DNA of 64,000 nucleotides, taken from assembly GCF_036231905.1 (NCBI RefSeq), contig NZ_JAZARE010000003.1:434001-498000 (forward strand). Direction: 5' to 3'. Both the position numbers and the translations under genes were made by a program. This DNA comes from CAMLIZ01 sp036231905. Lineage in GTDB: Bacteria > Pseudomonadota > Gammaproteobacteria > Burkholderiales > Burkholderiaceae_C. The notes under the pieces are model-generated. The model did no database searches. It was not told the origin of the DNA and was given only the letters and a program-made list of their open reading frames with translations. This document shows, one piece after another, positions 1 through 8,368 of this stretch. Numbering within the stretch: position 1 is the first letter of the stretch; each line of letters starts with the position of its first letter.

Positions 1-522
1 CAGTCGCGCTACCTCGACTTCCCCGGCTTGCAGCGCTATTGCCACCTGGTGGCCGGCGTGGTGGGCGAAGTGGCCTCCAGCATCTTCGGCCGCAGCCAGG
101 AGCAGACGGTGCGCTACGCCCACCAGTTGGGCTTGGCCATGCAGCTCACCAACATCATCCGCGACGTGGGCGAGGACGCCCGCCGCGGCCGCATCTACCT
201 GCCGGTGTCCGAGCTGCAGCAGTTCGACGTGAAGGCGCATGAGATCCTCAAGCGCGAGGCGCCCTGGGGCTACAGCGACCGCTTTACCGCCCTGATGCGC
301 TTCCAGGCGGAGCGCGCCCATCGCATCTATGACGAAGCGCTGTCGCTGTTGCCGCCACAGGACCGCCGAGCGCAGCGGCCAGGGCTGATGATGGCCAATA
401 TCTACCGCACCCTGCTGCGGGAAATCGAAGCCGAGAACTTTCAGGTGCTGCACCAGCGTATCGCGCTCACGCCGCTGCGCAAGCTGTGGATAGCGATGCG
501 CACGAACTGGCAAGCAAGGTGA
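1..522 (+). CDS. hpnD: Presqualene diphosphate synthase HpnD, 3' part (start outside window)
   Basis: The frame is open from the first base, so this is the C-terminal 173 residues of a head-to-head prenyl synthase. The second Asp-rich motif is visible (NIIRDVGEDARRGR, near window residues 50-63), followed by the helical C-terminus that ends ...NWQAR. The family joins two farnesyl diphosphates to presqualene diphosphate, the first committed step towards squalene and hopanoids in bacteria that use HpnCDE. The stop overlaps the start of hpnE, as expected for a translationally coupled pair. A general phytoene/squalene synthase is the alternative; the adjacent hpnE makes HpnD more likely. Confidence 0.88.
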   Translation, partial: QSRYLDFPGLQRYCHLVAGVVGEVASSIFGRSQEQTVRYAHQLGLAMQLTNIIRDVGEDARRGRIYLPVSELQQFDVKAHEILKREAPWGYSDRFTALMRFQAERAHRIYDEALSLLPPQDRRAQRPGLMMANIYRTLLREIEAENFQVLHQRIALTPLRKLWIAMRTNWQAR

Positions 523-1802
523 GCTCGCCGGGCCGGCGGGTCGCCGTCGTGGGCGGCGGCTGGGCGGGCGTGGCCGCCGCGGTGGAAGCGGTGAGCCAGG
601 GCCACCAGGTCACCCTGTTCGAGACGGCCGCGCAGCTGGGCGGCCGGGCACGCAGCGTGGATTCGGCCGGCCGCCTGCTCGACAACGGGCAACATATCCT
701 GATCGGGGCCTACCGCGACACCTTGCAGCTGATTCGCCGGGTGGGCGTGGATGTGGATGCCGCCCTGCTGCGCCAGCCCCTGCGATTGCAATACCCGGAC
801 GGCAGCGGCCTGTGCCTGCCCGCAGGGCGGCCGGTGCCCGCCTTCGTGCGCGGCGTGTTGCGCTATCGCGGCTGGCCCTGGGCCGCCCGCGGCGCCGTGC
901 TCCTGCAGGCTGGCGCATGGCTGGCGCAAGGGTTCCGCTGCCCGGCCCACCTGACTGTTGAACGCCTGGTGCACCGCCTGCCGCGGGTGGTGCGCGACGA
1001 ACTCATCGAGCCTTTGTGCGTGGCGGCCTTGAATACGCCCGCCGCCCGGGCGAGCGCACAGGTGTTCCTACGCGTGCTCAAGGATGCGCTGTTTGGCGGC
1101 CCCGGGTGCGCCGACCTGTTGCTGCCCCGCGTGCCGCTGCGCCACCTGCTGCCGCAGCCGGCCGGCGCTTGGCTGCAGTCCCGCGGAGCCGAGCTGCGGC
1201 TGGGCGAACGGGTGCAGTCCCTGCTGGCGGACGGCGCGCAGTGGCGGCTGAACGGCCACTGTTTCGATGCCGTCGTGCTGGCCTGCACGGCGGCCGAGGC
1301 GGCACGCCTGACCGCAGCCGTCGCCCCCGGGTGGTCGGCGGCAGCCGGCGGCTTCGAGTACGAGCCGATCGTCACGGTGTACCTCGCCTGCGAGGGCGCG
1401 CGCCTGCCCCAGCCCATGACCGCCTTGCGCACCGGGCCGCAGGCACCAGCCCAGTTCCTGTTCGACCACGGCGCGCTAGGCGGCCCGGCGGGACAGTTTG
1501 CCTGCGTCGTGAGTGGTGCGCGGGAGTGGGTGGCTCAGGGCCTGGCCGCCTGTGCCGAAGCCGCCGTCGCACAGGCGCTGTCCGCATTTCCGGCCGGCAC
1601 CTGGCCCGCGACACCCCGGGTGGTGGCCACATGGGCCGAAAAGCGCGCCACATTCCTGTGTTCGCCGCAGCTCGAACGCCCTGGCTCGCAGGTGGCCCGG
1701 GGCCTGATCGCGGCCGGCGACTACATCGAGGGGCCCTACCCTGCCACGCTGGAAGGGGCCGTCAGGTCCGGCCTGGCCGCGGCGCGGCAGCTCGCGCCTT
1801 GA
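486..1802 (+). CDS. hpnE: Hydroxysqualene dehydroxylase HpnE (FAD amine-oxidase fold)
   Basis: The protein has 438 residues from GTG 486. A second in-frame GTG at 519 overlaps the hpnD stop as GTGA and gives a start only a few residues before the Rossmann fold; I cannot decide between the two. The dinucleotide-binding motif GGGWAG is at about residues 23-28, and the amine-oxidase-like segment LDNGQHILIGAY follows at about 66. HpnE reduces hydroxysqualene to squalene after HpnC/HpnD. The C-terminal FAD segment (GLIAAGDYIEGPYPATLEGA) is intact. Overlap with hpnD indicates one operon. The convergent neighbour ends 10 bases further on, with no room for a long terminator. Confidence 0.87.
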   Translation: MDSDAHELASKVSSPGRRVAVVGGGWAGVAAAVEAVSQGHQVTLFETAAQLGGRARSVDSAGRLLDNGQHILIGAYRDTLQLIRRVGVDVDAALLRQPLRLQYPDGSGLCLPAGRPVPAFVRGVLRYRGWPWAARGAVLLQAGAWLAQGFRCPAHLTVERLVHRLPRVVRDELIEPLCVAALNTPAARASAQVFLRVLKDALFGGPGCADLLLPRVPLRHLLPQPAGAWLQSRGAELRLGERVQSLLADGAQWRLNGHCFDAVVLACTAAEAARLTAAVAPGWSAAAGGFEYEPIVTVYLACEGARLPQPMTALRTGPQAPAQFLFDHGALGGPAGQFACVVSGAREWVAQGLAACAEAAVAQALSAFPAGTWPATPRVVATWAEKRATFLCSPQLERPGSQVARGLIAAGDYIEGPYPATLEGAVRSGLAAARQLAP

Positions 1803-1812
1803 AAGCCACCCG

Positions 1813-2907
1813 TCAACGTGCGAACGGTGCCGCAAGCGGTTCGCCGACGAACACGCCTTGCTGCGGCCAGGCCACGCTTTTCCAGTAAGCCTCGATCGCG
1901 CTGCTGCCCTGCAGGTAGTGCAGCAGCAGCAGCTGGGGATGGGGGAACTTCTGCAGGTGATTGCACGGCTCTGTCACGGTGCCGTAGCTCGCGGTTGCAC
2001 CGGAGGCGATCCAGGCCAGCGCCGTGGTCTGCCCGCCTTGCCGATCCAGCTGCCCACCAAAGGACGTGAGGTGGTCTGCCAGCGCGCCGTCCACCCAGTG
2101 CAGGCGTTCCAGGCCATCGACCTTCGCCAGCCCGGTCTCGGCCAGCAGCAACCGGTCCTTTTCGGTCAAGGCATCGCCCTGCTCCACCTGCACCTGTACA
2201 CCCTGGCGCCGCATCAGGCCGACCGGCGGGTACAGCCGCGCCCGCACGTTGCGCGCTGCGTCCTGCGTGGACAGGTAGTACGCCGTGACCGGCGGCGCAC
2301 CACGCCAGCCCAGGCTGCGATCGGCCGCGACGCCGCGGTCCACCAGCGCCTTGGCCTGCGCCACATCCGACGCGGCGAGCAGCATTGCCAGGCGCAGGCC
2401 CTTGTCGGTGTAGGGCCGCGACGTGGCGGCATTGAAATAGGGCGACGGACGTGAGCGGCCGCAGGTCTGGCGGCAGAGCTCCGGGTCGAAGCCCAGCGCG
2501 AGTGCGCCAGTGATCGCATTGCATTGCACCGCGTAGGGTTGCGTCCAGGCCAGCGCCAAGGCCTGGACCTTGGGTCCAAAGTGGTCGTCGATCTGGCGCT
2601 TGAGATCCGCAAACTCTTCCGGCGTCAGCGTCGCCCGCACCGGCAAGGCCAGCCGCAAGACCTGGTTCTCCTTCAGCCGGCGCTTGTCGATGTAGTAGGC
2701 ACCGACCTGTTCCGAGTAGGGATCTGCCGTATTGATCACCAGGCCGATGTCGGCGGCGGTGATCCGTCCCAAGCCTTTGGGCACCTGTACCCATGTCGGC
2801 CCGGCATCGCTGGCGGCACCTGCCCCCTGCGGGCTTGCCGGGCTGGCGGCCGCGATGGTGAAGGCTGCAGCCCAGGCATATCGGTATACAAATCTACTTT
2901 TCGCCAT
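1813..2907 (-). CDS. Secreted TIGR03790-type protein of unknown function
   Basis: The product has 364 residues, starting at the ATG at 2907 (MAKSRF). The frame stays open 20 codons further upstream, but that would run into the divergent iclR gene. The N-terminus has a basic start, a hydrophobic stretch and small residues (about residues 1-28) typical of a Sec signal peptide. The mature part contains GLVINTADPYSEQVG and an ADLKRQIDDHFG region that I associate with family TIGR03790. From memory, that family occurs mainly in genomes encoding exosortase (PEP-CTERM sorting). No catalytic motif is obvious. It is divergent from the IclR regulator with only about 35 bases between starts, so that regulator may control it. 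Confidence 0.62.
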   Translation of the reverse strand: MAKSRFVYRYAWAAAFTIAAASPASPQGAGAASDAGPTWVQVPKGLGRITAADIGLVINTADPYSEQVGAYYIDKRRLKENQVLRLALPVRATLTPEEFADLKRQIDDHFGPKVQALALAWTQPYAVQCNAITGALALGFDPELCRQTCGRSRPSPYFNAATSRPYTDKGLRLAMLLAASDVAQAKALVDRGVAADRSLGWRGAPPVTAYYLSTQDAARNVRARLYPPVGLMRRQGVQVQVEQGDALTEKDRLLLAETGLAKVDGLERLHWVDGALADHLTSFGGQLDRQGGQTTALAWIASGATASYGTVTEPCNHLQKFPHPQLLLLHYLQGSSAIEAYWKSVAWPQQGVFVGEPLAAPFAR

Positions 2908-2942
2908 GCAAAAATAAATGAAAGCCCTCACAATCAACCTCC

Positions 2943-3713
2943 ATGAGGAAGAAAGAGGGCAATACACCCACCATCCAGGTACTGGAGCGGACGTTTTCGC
3001 TGCTGGACGTGCTGGCAGCGCACCAGGATCCGGTGTCGCTGAAAGAGATCAGCGACCGCACCGGACTGCATCCGTCCACCGCGCACCGCATTCTCAACGA
3101 CCTGGCGGCCGGCCGCCTGGTGGACCGGCCGGAAGCCGGCAGCTATCGCCTCGGCATGCGCCTGCTGGAGCTGGGCAATCTCGTGAAAGCCCGGCTCGAT
3201 GTGCGCGACGCGGCGCTGGGCCCGATGCGGGAGCTGCACAAGTTCACCCACCAGCCGGTGAACCTGTCGGTTCGCCAGGGTGACGAGATCGTCTACATCG
3301 AGCGCACCTACAGCGAGCGCTCGGGCATGCAGGTGGTGCGCGCCGTCGGTGGCCGGGCGCCCTTGCACCTCACCTCGGTGGGCAAGCTCTTCCTGGCCCA
3401 TGACGACCCGCAGCGGGTGCGTGCCTATGCCACCCGCACGGGCCTGGCCGGGCACACCCGCAACAGCATCACCGAAGTGGCGCGGCTGGAACGGGAACTG
3501 GCCAGCGTGCGCCAGGCGGCCGCAGCGCGCGATGACGAAGAGCTGGAGCTCGGCGTGCGCTGCATGGCCGCCGGCATCTTCGACGACCAAGGCAAGCTGG
3601 TGGCGGGCCTGTCGATCTCCGCACCGGCGGACCGGCTGGAAGAAGCCTGGCTGGAGCGTGTGAAGGCCACTGCGGCCCAGATCTCGGCCGCCCTCGGACA
3701 CCGCGGCAGCTAG
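2943..3713 (+). CDS. IclR-family transcriptional regulator
   Basis: The protein has 256 residues. The N-terminal winged helix-turn-helix covers about residues 10-75 (SLKEISDRTGLHPSTAHRIL, then a wing ending in GSYRLG). The IclR effector domain follows, with the typical SVRQGDEIVYIER and GVRCMAAGIFDD segments. IclR proteins bind small acids or aromatics and act on adjacent promoters. The ligand cannot be read from sequence. Transcribed away from the TIGR03790 gene, with a 35-base shared promoter region. A palindromic terminator follows the stop. Confidence 0.9.
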   Translation: MRKKEGNTPTIQVLERTFSLLDVLAAHQDPVSLKEISDRTGLHPSTAHRILNDLAAGRLVDRPEAGSYRLGMRLLELGNLVKARLDVRDAALGPMRELHKFTHQPVNLSVRQGDEIVYIERTYSERSGMQVVRAVGGRAPLHLTSVGKLFLAHDDPQRVRAYATRTGLAGHTRNSITEVARLERELASVRQAAAARDDEELELGVRCMAAGIFDDQGKLVAGLSISAPADRLEEAWLERVKATAAQISAALGHRGS

Positions 3714-3722
3714 ACACCATGA

Positions 3723-3750
3723 AAAACGCCCTGGCATGCCAGGGCGTTTT
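3723..3750. terminator. Bidirectional terminator between iclR and pbpG
   Basis: A perfect 28-base palindrome (arm AAAACGCCCTGGCA) has A-runs on the left and T-runs on the right, so it works as an intrinsic terminator in both directions. It sits between convergent iclR (plus) and pbpG (minus). Confidence 0.85.
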
Positions 3751-3766
3751 GTCTTGGGTAGCCGGC

Positions 3767-4777
3767 TCAGGACGTGAGCTGAGCGGTGTTGGCGGTGGTC
3801 GTGGTGGCGGCGGGTGCCGGCTGCGCCTCGGTCAGCCACTTGCGGATGCGCTCGGCATCCCCAATACGGGAGTATTTGCCCGCTGAATCGAGCAGCACCA
3901 TGATGAGTTTGCGGCCCGCCAGTTGGGCCTGCATCACCATGCACCGGCCCGCCTCAGAGATGTAGCCGGTTTTCTGCAGGCCGATGTCCCAGGTGGGGTT
4001 GCGCACCAGGGCGTTGGTGGTGTGGAACTGCAGCTGCCGGCGGCCGACCGCCACCTGGTATTCACGCGACGTGGACAGCTGGCGGATGAGTTCGTGCTGG
4101 TAGGCCGTCTTCACCAGCAGCGCCAGGTCATGCGCGCTCGACTGGTTGGCGCTCGACAAGCCGGTGGGCTCCACATAGCGTGTGTCGTTCATGCCCAGTT
4201 CCTGGGCCTTGCGGTTCATGGCCGCTACGAAGGCCTGCAGGCCGCCGGGATAGCTGCGGCCGAGCGCGTGCGCGGCGCGGTTTTCGGACGACATCAGCGC
4301 CAGGTGCAGCATCTCGCCACGCGTCAGGCGCGTGCCCACCGCCAGGCGCGAGCTGCTGTGCTTTTGCGTGTCGACGTCGTCGTCGGTGATGGTGAGCACC
4401 TCGTCCAGGGGCTGCTTGGCCTCGGTGACGATGGTGGCCGTCATCAGCTTGGTGATGGAGGCGATCGGCAGCACCGCTTCGGGGTTCTTGCTGAGCAGTA
4501 CCTCGTTGGTGTCCTGGTCCAGCACCAGGGCGACACTGGACTTCAGGTCCAGGGGCGCGTCCGTGCCATGCAGACCGGCGAGCTGCCCGAACGATGGGCG
4601 CGCCGGTTCGACGAGGCTCACCTTGCGGGTGGGAGCGGCCTTGACGCGCACGCTGCTGTGCGCCTTGGTGGCCTTGCGCGTCTTGCCCTTGGCTTCGGCA
4701 GCCGCAGGATGGGCGAGCGCCAGCGCGACCAGCAGGCCGACGCAGGCAGACACAACTTGAGGGAACCGTAGGCTCAT
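3767..4777 (-). CDS. pbpG: D-alanyl-D-alanine endopeptidase, PBP7 type (peptidase S11)
   Basis: The protein has 336 residues from ATG 4777, chosen because GAAAGG lies about 9 bases upstream and a signal peptide follows (about residues 1-27). All three penicillin-binding motifs are present: SITK (Ser107/Lys110), SEN, and KTG in LQKTGYISEAG. A basic Ala/Lys linker separates the signal from the catalytic domain. PBP7-type enzymes cut D-Ala-mDAP crosslinks in periplasmic peptidoglycan. A DacA-type carboxypeptidase is the alternative, but the short C-terminus without a DacA C-terminal domain favours PBP7. The gene appears monocistronic, with its own promoter and the palindromic terminator downstream. 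Confidence 0.88.
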   Translation of the reverse strand: MSLRFPQVVSACVGLLVALALAHPAAAEAKGKTRKATKAHSSVRVKAAPTRKVSLVEPARPSFGQLAGLHGTDAPLDLKSSVALVLDQDTNEVLLSKNPEAVLPIASITKLMTATIVTEAKQPLDEVLTITDDDVDTQKHSSSRLAVGTRLTRGEMLHLALMSSENRAAHALGRSYPGGLQAFVAAMNRKAQELGMNDTRYVEPTGLSSANQSSAHDLALLVKTAYQHELIRQLSTSREYQVAVGRRQLQFHTTNALVRNPTWDIGLQKTGYISEAGRCMVMQAQLAGRKLIMVLLDSAGKYSRIGDAERIRKWLTEAQPAPAATTTTANTAQLTS

Positions 4778-4805
4778 CGACACAACTACCTTTCGACGTG
4801 GCCGC

Positions 4806-4834
4806 AGTGTAGGAGACTTGTGAAAACCGCGCAA
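4806..4834 (-). promoter_or_regulatory. Sigma70-like promoter of pbpG
   Basis: On the minus strand, TTGCGC (4829-4834) and TACACT (4806-4811) are separated by 17 bases. The predicted transcription start lies about 20-25 bases upstream of the pbpG ATG. Confidence 0.5.
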
Positions 4835-4881
4835 TATCAATCGCTTACGCAGCGTTTCTCAAGTGAGCCCTACGGCACGAC

Positions 4882-6423
4882 TCACCCTTGTGCTGCCACG
4901 CGCTCGGTCTGGCTGTGTAACTTGTTCAACGCGGAGAGATACGCCTTGGCGGACGCCACCACGATGTCCGGATCCGCGCCAACGCCGTTGACCACCCGGC
5001 CCCCGTGTTGCAACCGCACCGTGACTTCGCCTTGCGATTCTGTGCTGCCGGACGTGATGGCATTCACGGAATAAAGCAGGAGTTCCGCCCCGCTTTTCAC
5101 TTGCGACTCGATGGCGCGCAGGCTGGCGTCCACCGGGCCGTTGCCCACGCTTTCCGTGTGGTACTCGGTGTCGCCAACGGTGAACGCCACCTTCGCATGC
5201 GGACGCTCGCCGGTTTCGGAACGCTGCGACAGTGCCAGCAACCGGTAATGCTCGTGATCGTGGCTCACGCTTTCGTCGCCCACCAGCGCGATGATGTCTT
5301 CGTCGAAGATCTCGCTCTTGCGGTCAGCCAGATCCTTGAAGCGCGCGAAGGCGGCATTGACCTCCCCCTCGGACTCCAGCTGGATGCCCAGCTCCTGCAG
5401 GCGCTGCTTGAAGGCATTGCGCCCCGACAGCTTGCCCAGCACGATCTTGTTGGCGGCCCAGCCCACGTCCTCGGCCCGCATGATCTCGTAGGTGTCGCGC
5501 GCCTTCAGCACGCCGTCCTGGTGGATGCCGGACGCATGAGCGAATGCATTGGCGCCCACCACCGCCTTGTTGGGTTGCACCACGAAGCCGGTGGTCTGCG
5601 ACACCATGCGCGAGGCGGGCACGATCTGCGTGGTGTCGACGTTGAGATCCAGCCCGAAGTAGTCGCGCCGCGTTCGCACGGCCATCACCACTTCTTCCAG
5701 CGAGCAGTTGCCGGCACGCTCGCCCAGGCCATTGATGGTGCACTCCACCTGGCGAGCGCCGCCGATCTTCACCCCGGCCAGCGAATTGGCCACCGCCATG
5801 CCGAGGTCGTTGTGGCAATGCACCGACCAGATCGCCTTGTCGGCGTTGGGAATGCGCTCGCGCAGCGTCTTGATGAAGTTGCCGTACAGCTCCGGGATGG
5901 CGTAACCCACGGTGTCGGGGATGTTGATCGTCGTCGCGCCTTCGTCGATCACCGCTTCCAGCACGCGGCAGAGGAAATCCATGTCGGAGCGGTAGCCGTC
6001 TTCCGGCGAGAACTCCACGTCACCGCAGAGGTTGCGCGCGAAGCGCGTGGCCAGCCGCGCCTGCTCGAACACCTGGTCGGGTGTCATGCGCAGCTTCTTC
6101 TCCATGTGCAGCGCACTGGTGGCGATGAAGGTGTGGATGCGTGCCGAAGCCGCGCCCTTCAGCGCTTCGGCCGCACGCGAGATGTCGCGGTCGTTGGCGC
6201 GGGCCAGCGAGCAGACGGTGCTGTCCTTCACCGCATCGGCGATCGCCCTCACCGCCTCGAAATCACCGTTGGACGATGCCGCGAAGCCGGCCTCGATGAC
6301 GTCCACGCGCAGGCGCTCCAGCTGGCGCGCGATGCGCAGCTTTTCTTCGCGGGTCATGGAAGCGCCGGGCGACTGCTCGCCGTCGCGCAAGGTGGTGTCG
6401 AAAATGACGAGCTTGTCGCCCAT
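4882..6423 (-). CDS. leuA: 2-isopropylmalate synthase, bacterial short form (second leuA copy)
   Basis: The protein has 513 residues from ATG 6423, which has a perfect AAGGAG six bases upstream; earlier in-frame codons lack this. The HMGL-like barrel starts with DTTLRDGEQSPG (residues 9-20), has the metal-binding HCHNDLG near residue 205, and GNGPVDA in the C-terminal leucine-sensing domain. It condenses acetyl-CoA with 2-oxoisovalerate, the first step of leucine synthesis. It lies 17 bases after a second, longer isopropylmalate synthase of a different subfamily, so both are co-transcribed. Citramalate or homocitrate synthase activity is possible for one of the pair, but motifs and context favour LeuA. 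Confidence 0.88.
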   Translation of the reverse strand: MGDKLVIFDTTLRDGEQSPGASMTREEKLRIARQLERLRVDVIEAGFAASSNGDFEAVRAIADAVKDSTVCSLARANDRDISRAAEALKGAASARIHTFIATSALHMEKKLRMTPDQVFEQARLATRFARNLCGDVEFSPEDGYRSDMDFLCRVLEAVIDEGATTINIPDTVGYAIPELYGNFIKTLRERIPNADKAIWSVHCHNDLGMAVANSLAGVKIGGARQVECTINGLGERAGNCSLEEVVMAVRTRRDYFGLDLNVDTTQIVPASRMVSQTTGFVVQPNKAVVGANAFAHASGIHQDGVLKARDTYEIMRAEDVGWAANKIVLGKLSGRNAFKQRLQELGIQLESEGEVNAAFARFKDLADRKSEIFDEDIIALVGDESVSHDHEHYRLLALSQRSETGERPHAKVAFTVGDTEYHTESVGNGPVDASLRAIESQVKSGAELLLYSVNAITSGSTESQGEVTVRLQHGGRVVNGVGADPDIVVASAKAYLSALNKLHSQTERVAAQG

Positions 6424-6440
6424 GGGCTTCTCCTTGTCGA

Positions 6441-8141
6441 TCAAACGCTGGCGGCGGCGGGTGCGGTGGACGGGGCAGTGGCAAGCGCACGGCTCACCGC
6501 GGACAGCACGGCGAGCAGCGATGCATTCACGATGTTGGCATCGATGCCCACGCCGAACACGGCCGGTGCATCACCCACGCGCACTTCCAGGTAGGCGGCG
6601 GCGCGCGCCTGGGCGCCGGCGCCGATGGAATGTTCGTGGTAGTCCAGCACCTTCACCGGCAGGTTCAATTGGCGCGACAGCCCTTCGACGAACGCGTCGA
6701 CCGGGCCATTCCCCTCCCCGGCCACGCCAAGGCGCTGGCCACTGAAGGACACCTCCGCCGCCAGCCTCAGCCGGCCGCCCGCCATCTCGGACTGGTTGAG
6801 TTGCGAAAGGCCACAGGCGCTGTCGCCGAGGCGGTATTCGCGCTGGAAGATCTGCCAGATCTCTTCGGCGCTCACTTCCTTGCCTTGGGCGTCCATCACC
6901 GCCTGCACCGCCTGGCTGAACTCGATCTGCAGCCGGCGCGGCAGCTCGAGCCCGTATTCGGTTTCCAGCAGGTAGCTGATGCCGCCCTTGCCCGACTGGC
7001 TGTTCACGCGGATCACCGCTTCATAGCTGCGTCCCAGGTCCTTGGGGTCGATCGGCAGGTACGGCATTTCCCAGATGTCCCCCTCGCGGCGCGCGGCGAA
7101 GGCCTTCTTGATCGCGTCCTGGTGCGAACCGGAGAACGAGGTGTAGACCAGGTCGCCCACGTACGGATGGCGCGGGTGCACGGGCAGCTGGTTGCAGTAC
7201 TCCACCGTGCGGCGGATCTCGTCGATATCGGAGAAGTCGAGCTCCGGATCGACACCCTGCGTGTACAGGTTCAGCGCGATGTTCACCAGGTCCACGTTGC
7301 CGGTGCGCTCGCCGTTGCCGAAGAGGCAGCCCTCGATGCGCTCGGCGCCGGCCATCAGCGCCAGCTCGCCGGCGGCCGTGCCGGTGCCGCGGTCGTTGTG
7401 CGGATGCACAGACAACACGATCGCGTCGCGCCGCGCCAGATGGCGATGCATCCACTCCATCATGTCGGCAAACACGTTTGGCGTGGAGTGCTCCACCGTG
7501 GTCGGCAGGTTGATGATGCACTTGCGCTCGGGCGTGGGCTGCCACTCGGCCGTCACCGCATCCACCACGCGTTTGGCGACATCGAGCTCGGTGTCCGAGA
7601 AGGTCTCCGGCGAATACTCGAAGCGCCAGTCGGTGCCGGGCCGCGCGTCAGCCAGTTGCTTGATCAGGCGAGCGTGGCTTGCAGCCAGCTCCACCACGCC
7701 GTCCACGTCCACGCCCAATACCACCCGGCGCATCACTGGCGCGGTGGCGTTGTACAGGTGCACGATCACGCGCTTGGCGCCTTCCAGCGACTCGAAGGTG
7801 CGCTGGATCAGCGGCTCCCGGGCTTGCGTGAGCACCTGGATGGTCACATCGTCTGGCACCAGGTCCTGCTCGATCAGCTGGCGCACGAAGTCGAACTCGG
7901 TCTGCGAGGCGGACGGAAAGCCGACCTCGATCTCCTTGAAGCCGATGCGCACCAGGGTTTCGAACATGCGCAGCTTGCGTTCCGCGTTCATCGGCTCGAT
8001 GAGCGCCTGGTTGCCGTCGCGCAGGTCGGAGCTGCACCAGATGGGCGCCCGGGTCAGCACGGCGTCAGGCCAGGTGCGATTCGTCAGCCGCACCGGCGCG
8101 ACAGCCTTGTATTTCGCGGCGGGATTCTTCAGCATCGACAT
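6441..8141 (-). CDS. leuA: 2-isopropylmalate synthase, long form (LeuA type 2)
   Basis: The protein has 566 residues from ATG 8141, chosen for AAGGAG six bases upstream. It belongs to the longer, yeast/actinobacterial-like LeuA subfamily: N-terminal lead-in, SSDLRDGNQAL (37-47), HPHNDRGTG (246-254), and a C-terminal regulatory domain containing GNGPVDAFVEGLSRQL. It is the first gene after a leucine-type leader peptide and terminator, so it and the following short-form leuA should both respond to leucyl-tRNA charging. Keeping two subfamilies side by side suggests different feedback sensitivity, which is inference. Confidence 0.9.
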   Translation of the reverse strand: MSMLKNPAAKYKAVAPVRLTNRTWPDAVLTRAPIWCSSDLRDGNQALIEPMNAERKLRMFETLVRIGFKEIEVGFPSASQTEFDFVRQLIEQDLVPDDVTIQVLTQAREPLIQRTFESLEGAKRVIVHLYNATAPVMRRVVLGVDVDGVVELAASHARLIKQLADARPGTDWRFEYSPETFSDTELDVAKRVVDAVTAEWQPTPERKCIINLPTTVEHSTPNVFADMMEWMHRHLARRDAIVLSVHPHNDRGTGTAAGELALMAGAERIEGCLFGNGERTGNVDLVNIALNLYTQGVDPELDFSDIDEIRRTVEYCNQLPVHPRHPYVGDLVYTSFSGSHQDAIKKAFAARREGDIWEMPYLPIDPKDLGRSYEAVIRVNSQSGKGGISYLLETEYGLELPRRLQIEFSQAVQAVMDAQGKEVSAEEIWQIFQREYRLGDSACGLSQLNQSEMAGGRLRLAAEVSFSGQRLGVAGEGNGPVDAFVEGLSRQLNLPVKVLDYHEHSIGAGAQARAAAYLEVRVGDAPAVFGVGIDANIVNASLLAVLSAVSRALATAPSTAPAAASV

Positions 8142-8180
8142 TGCAAGCTCCTTGAAGGTGTTCTGAGAAGGCAACGCCGC

Positions 8181-8220
8181 AAAAGGAAACGGCCCGCTGC
8201 GTTGCGCTGGGCGGGCCGTT
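8181..8220 (-). terminator. Leader (attenuator) terminator before leuA
   Basis: On the minus strand, arms AACGGCCCGC (8211-8220) and GCGGGCCGTT (8188-8197) form a 10-bp GC-rich stem with a 13-base loop, followed by TCCTTTT. It sits after the Leu-rich leader ORF and before the leuA ribosome-binding site, which is where an attenuator terminator belongs. Confidence 0.8.
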
Positions 8221-8254
8221 GATCCGAGAGAAGGGTGTCTTGAGACGAAAACGA

Positions 8255-8314
8255 TCAGCGCGCCCGAAGCACTCCTAGTAGAAGCAGCGAAATGAAGGCG
8301 GGGCGGATCGACAT
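8255..8314 (-). CDS. Leucine-rich leader peptide of the leuA operon
   Basis: A 19-codon ORF encodes MSIRPAFISLLLLGVLRAR and stops with TGA at 8255-8257. Codons 10-13 are CTG CTT CTA CTA, and another CTT follows at codon 16. CTA is very rare in such a GC-rich genome, and rare Leu codons in a row are the hallmark of leucine attenuation. A terminator hairpin follows 34 bases after the stop. The promoter -10 box ends only 9 bases before the ATG, so the mRNA is predicted to begin at or within 3 bases of the start codon and to be read without a Shine-Dalgarno site. Confidence 0.78.
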   Translation of the reverse strand: MSIRPAFISLLLLGVLRAR

Positions 8315-8323
8315 GACCGAATC

Positions 8324-8351
8324 AATATAACACGCAGCGGCAGCTGTGCAA
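8324..8351 (-). promoter_or_regulatory. Promoter of the leu leader/leuA operon
   Basis: On the minus strand, TTGCAC (8346-8351) and TATATT (8324-8329) are separated by 16 bases. The -10 box is A/T-rich in a GC-rich surrounding. The predicted start is at about 8314-8317, coinciding with the leader ATG at 8314. The -35 begins less than 20 bases after the pssA stop, so leuA has its own promoter separate from ilv-pssA. Confidence 0.65.
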
Positions 8352-8368
8352 GCAGGTCTTGTGGTTCG

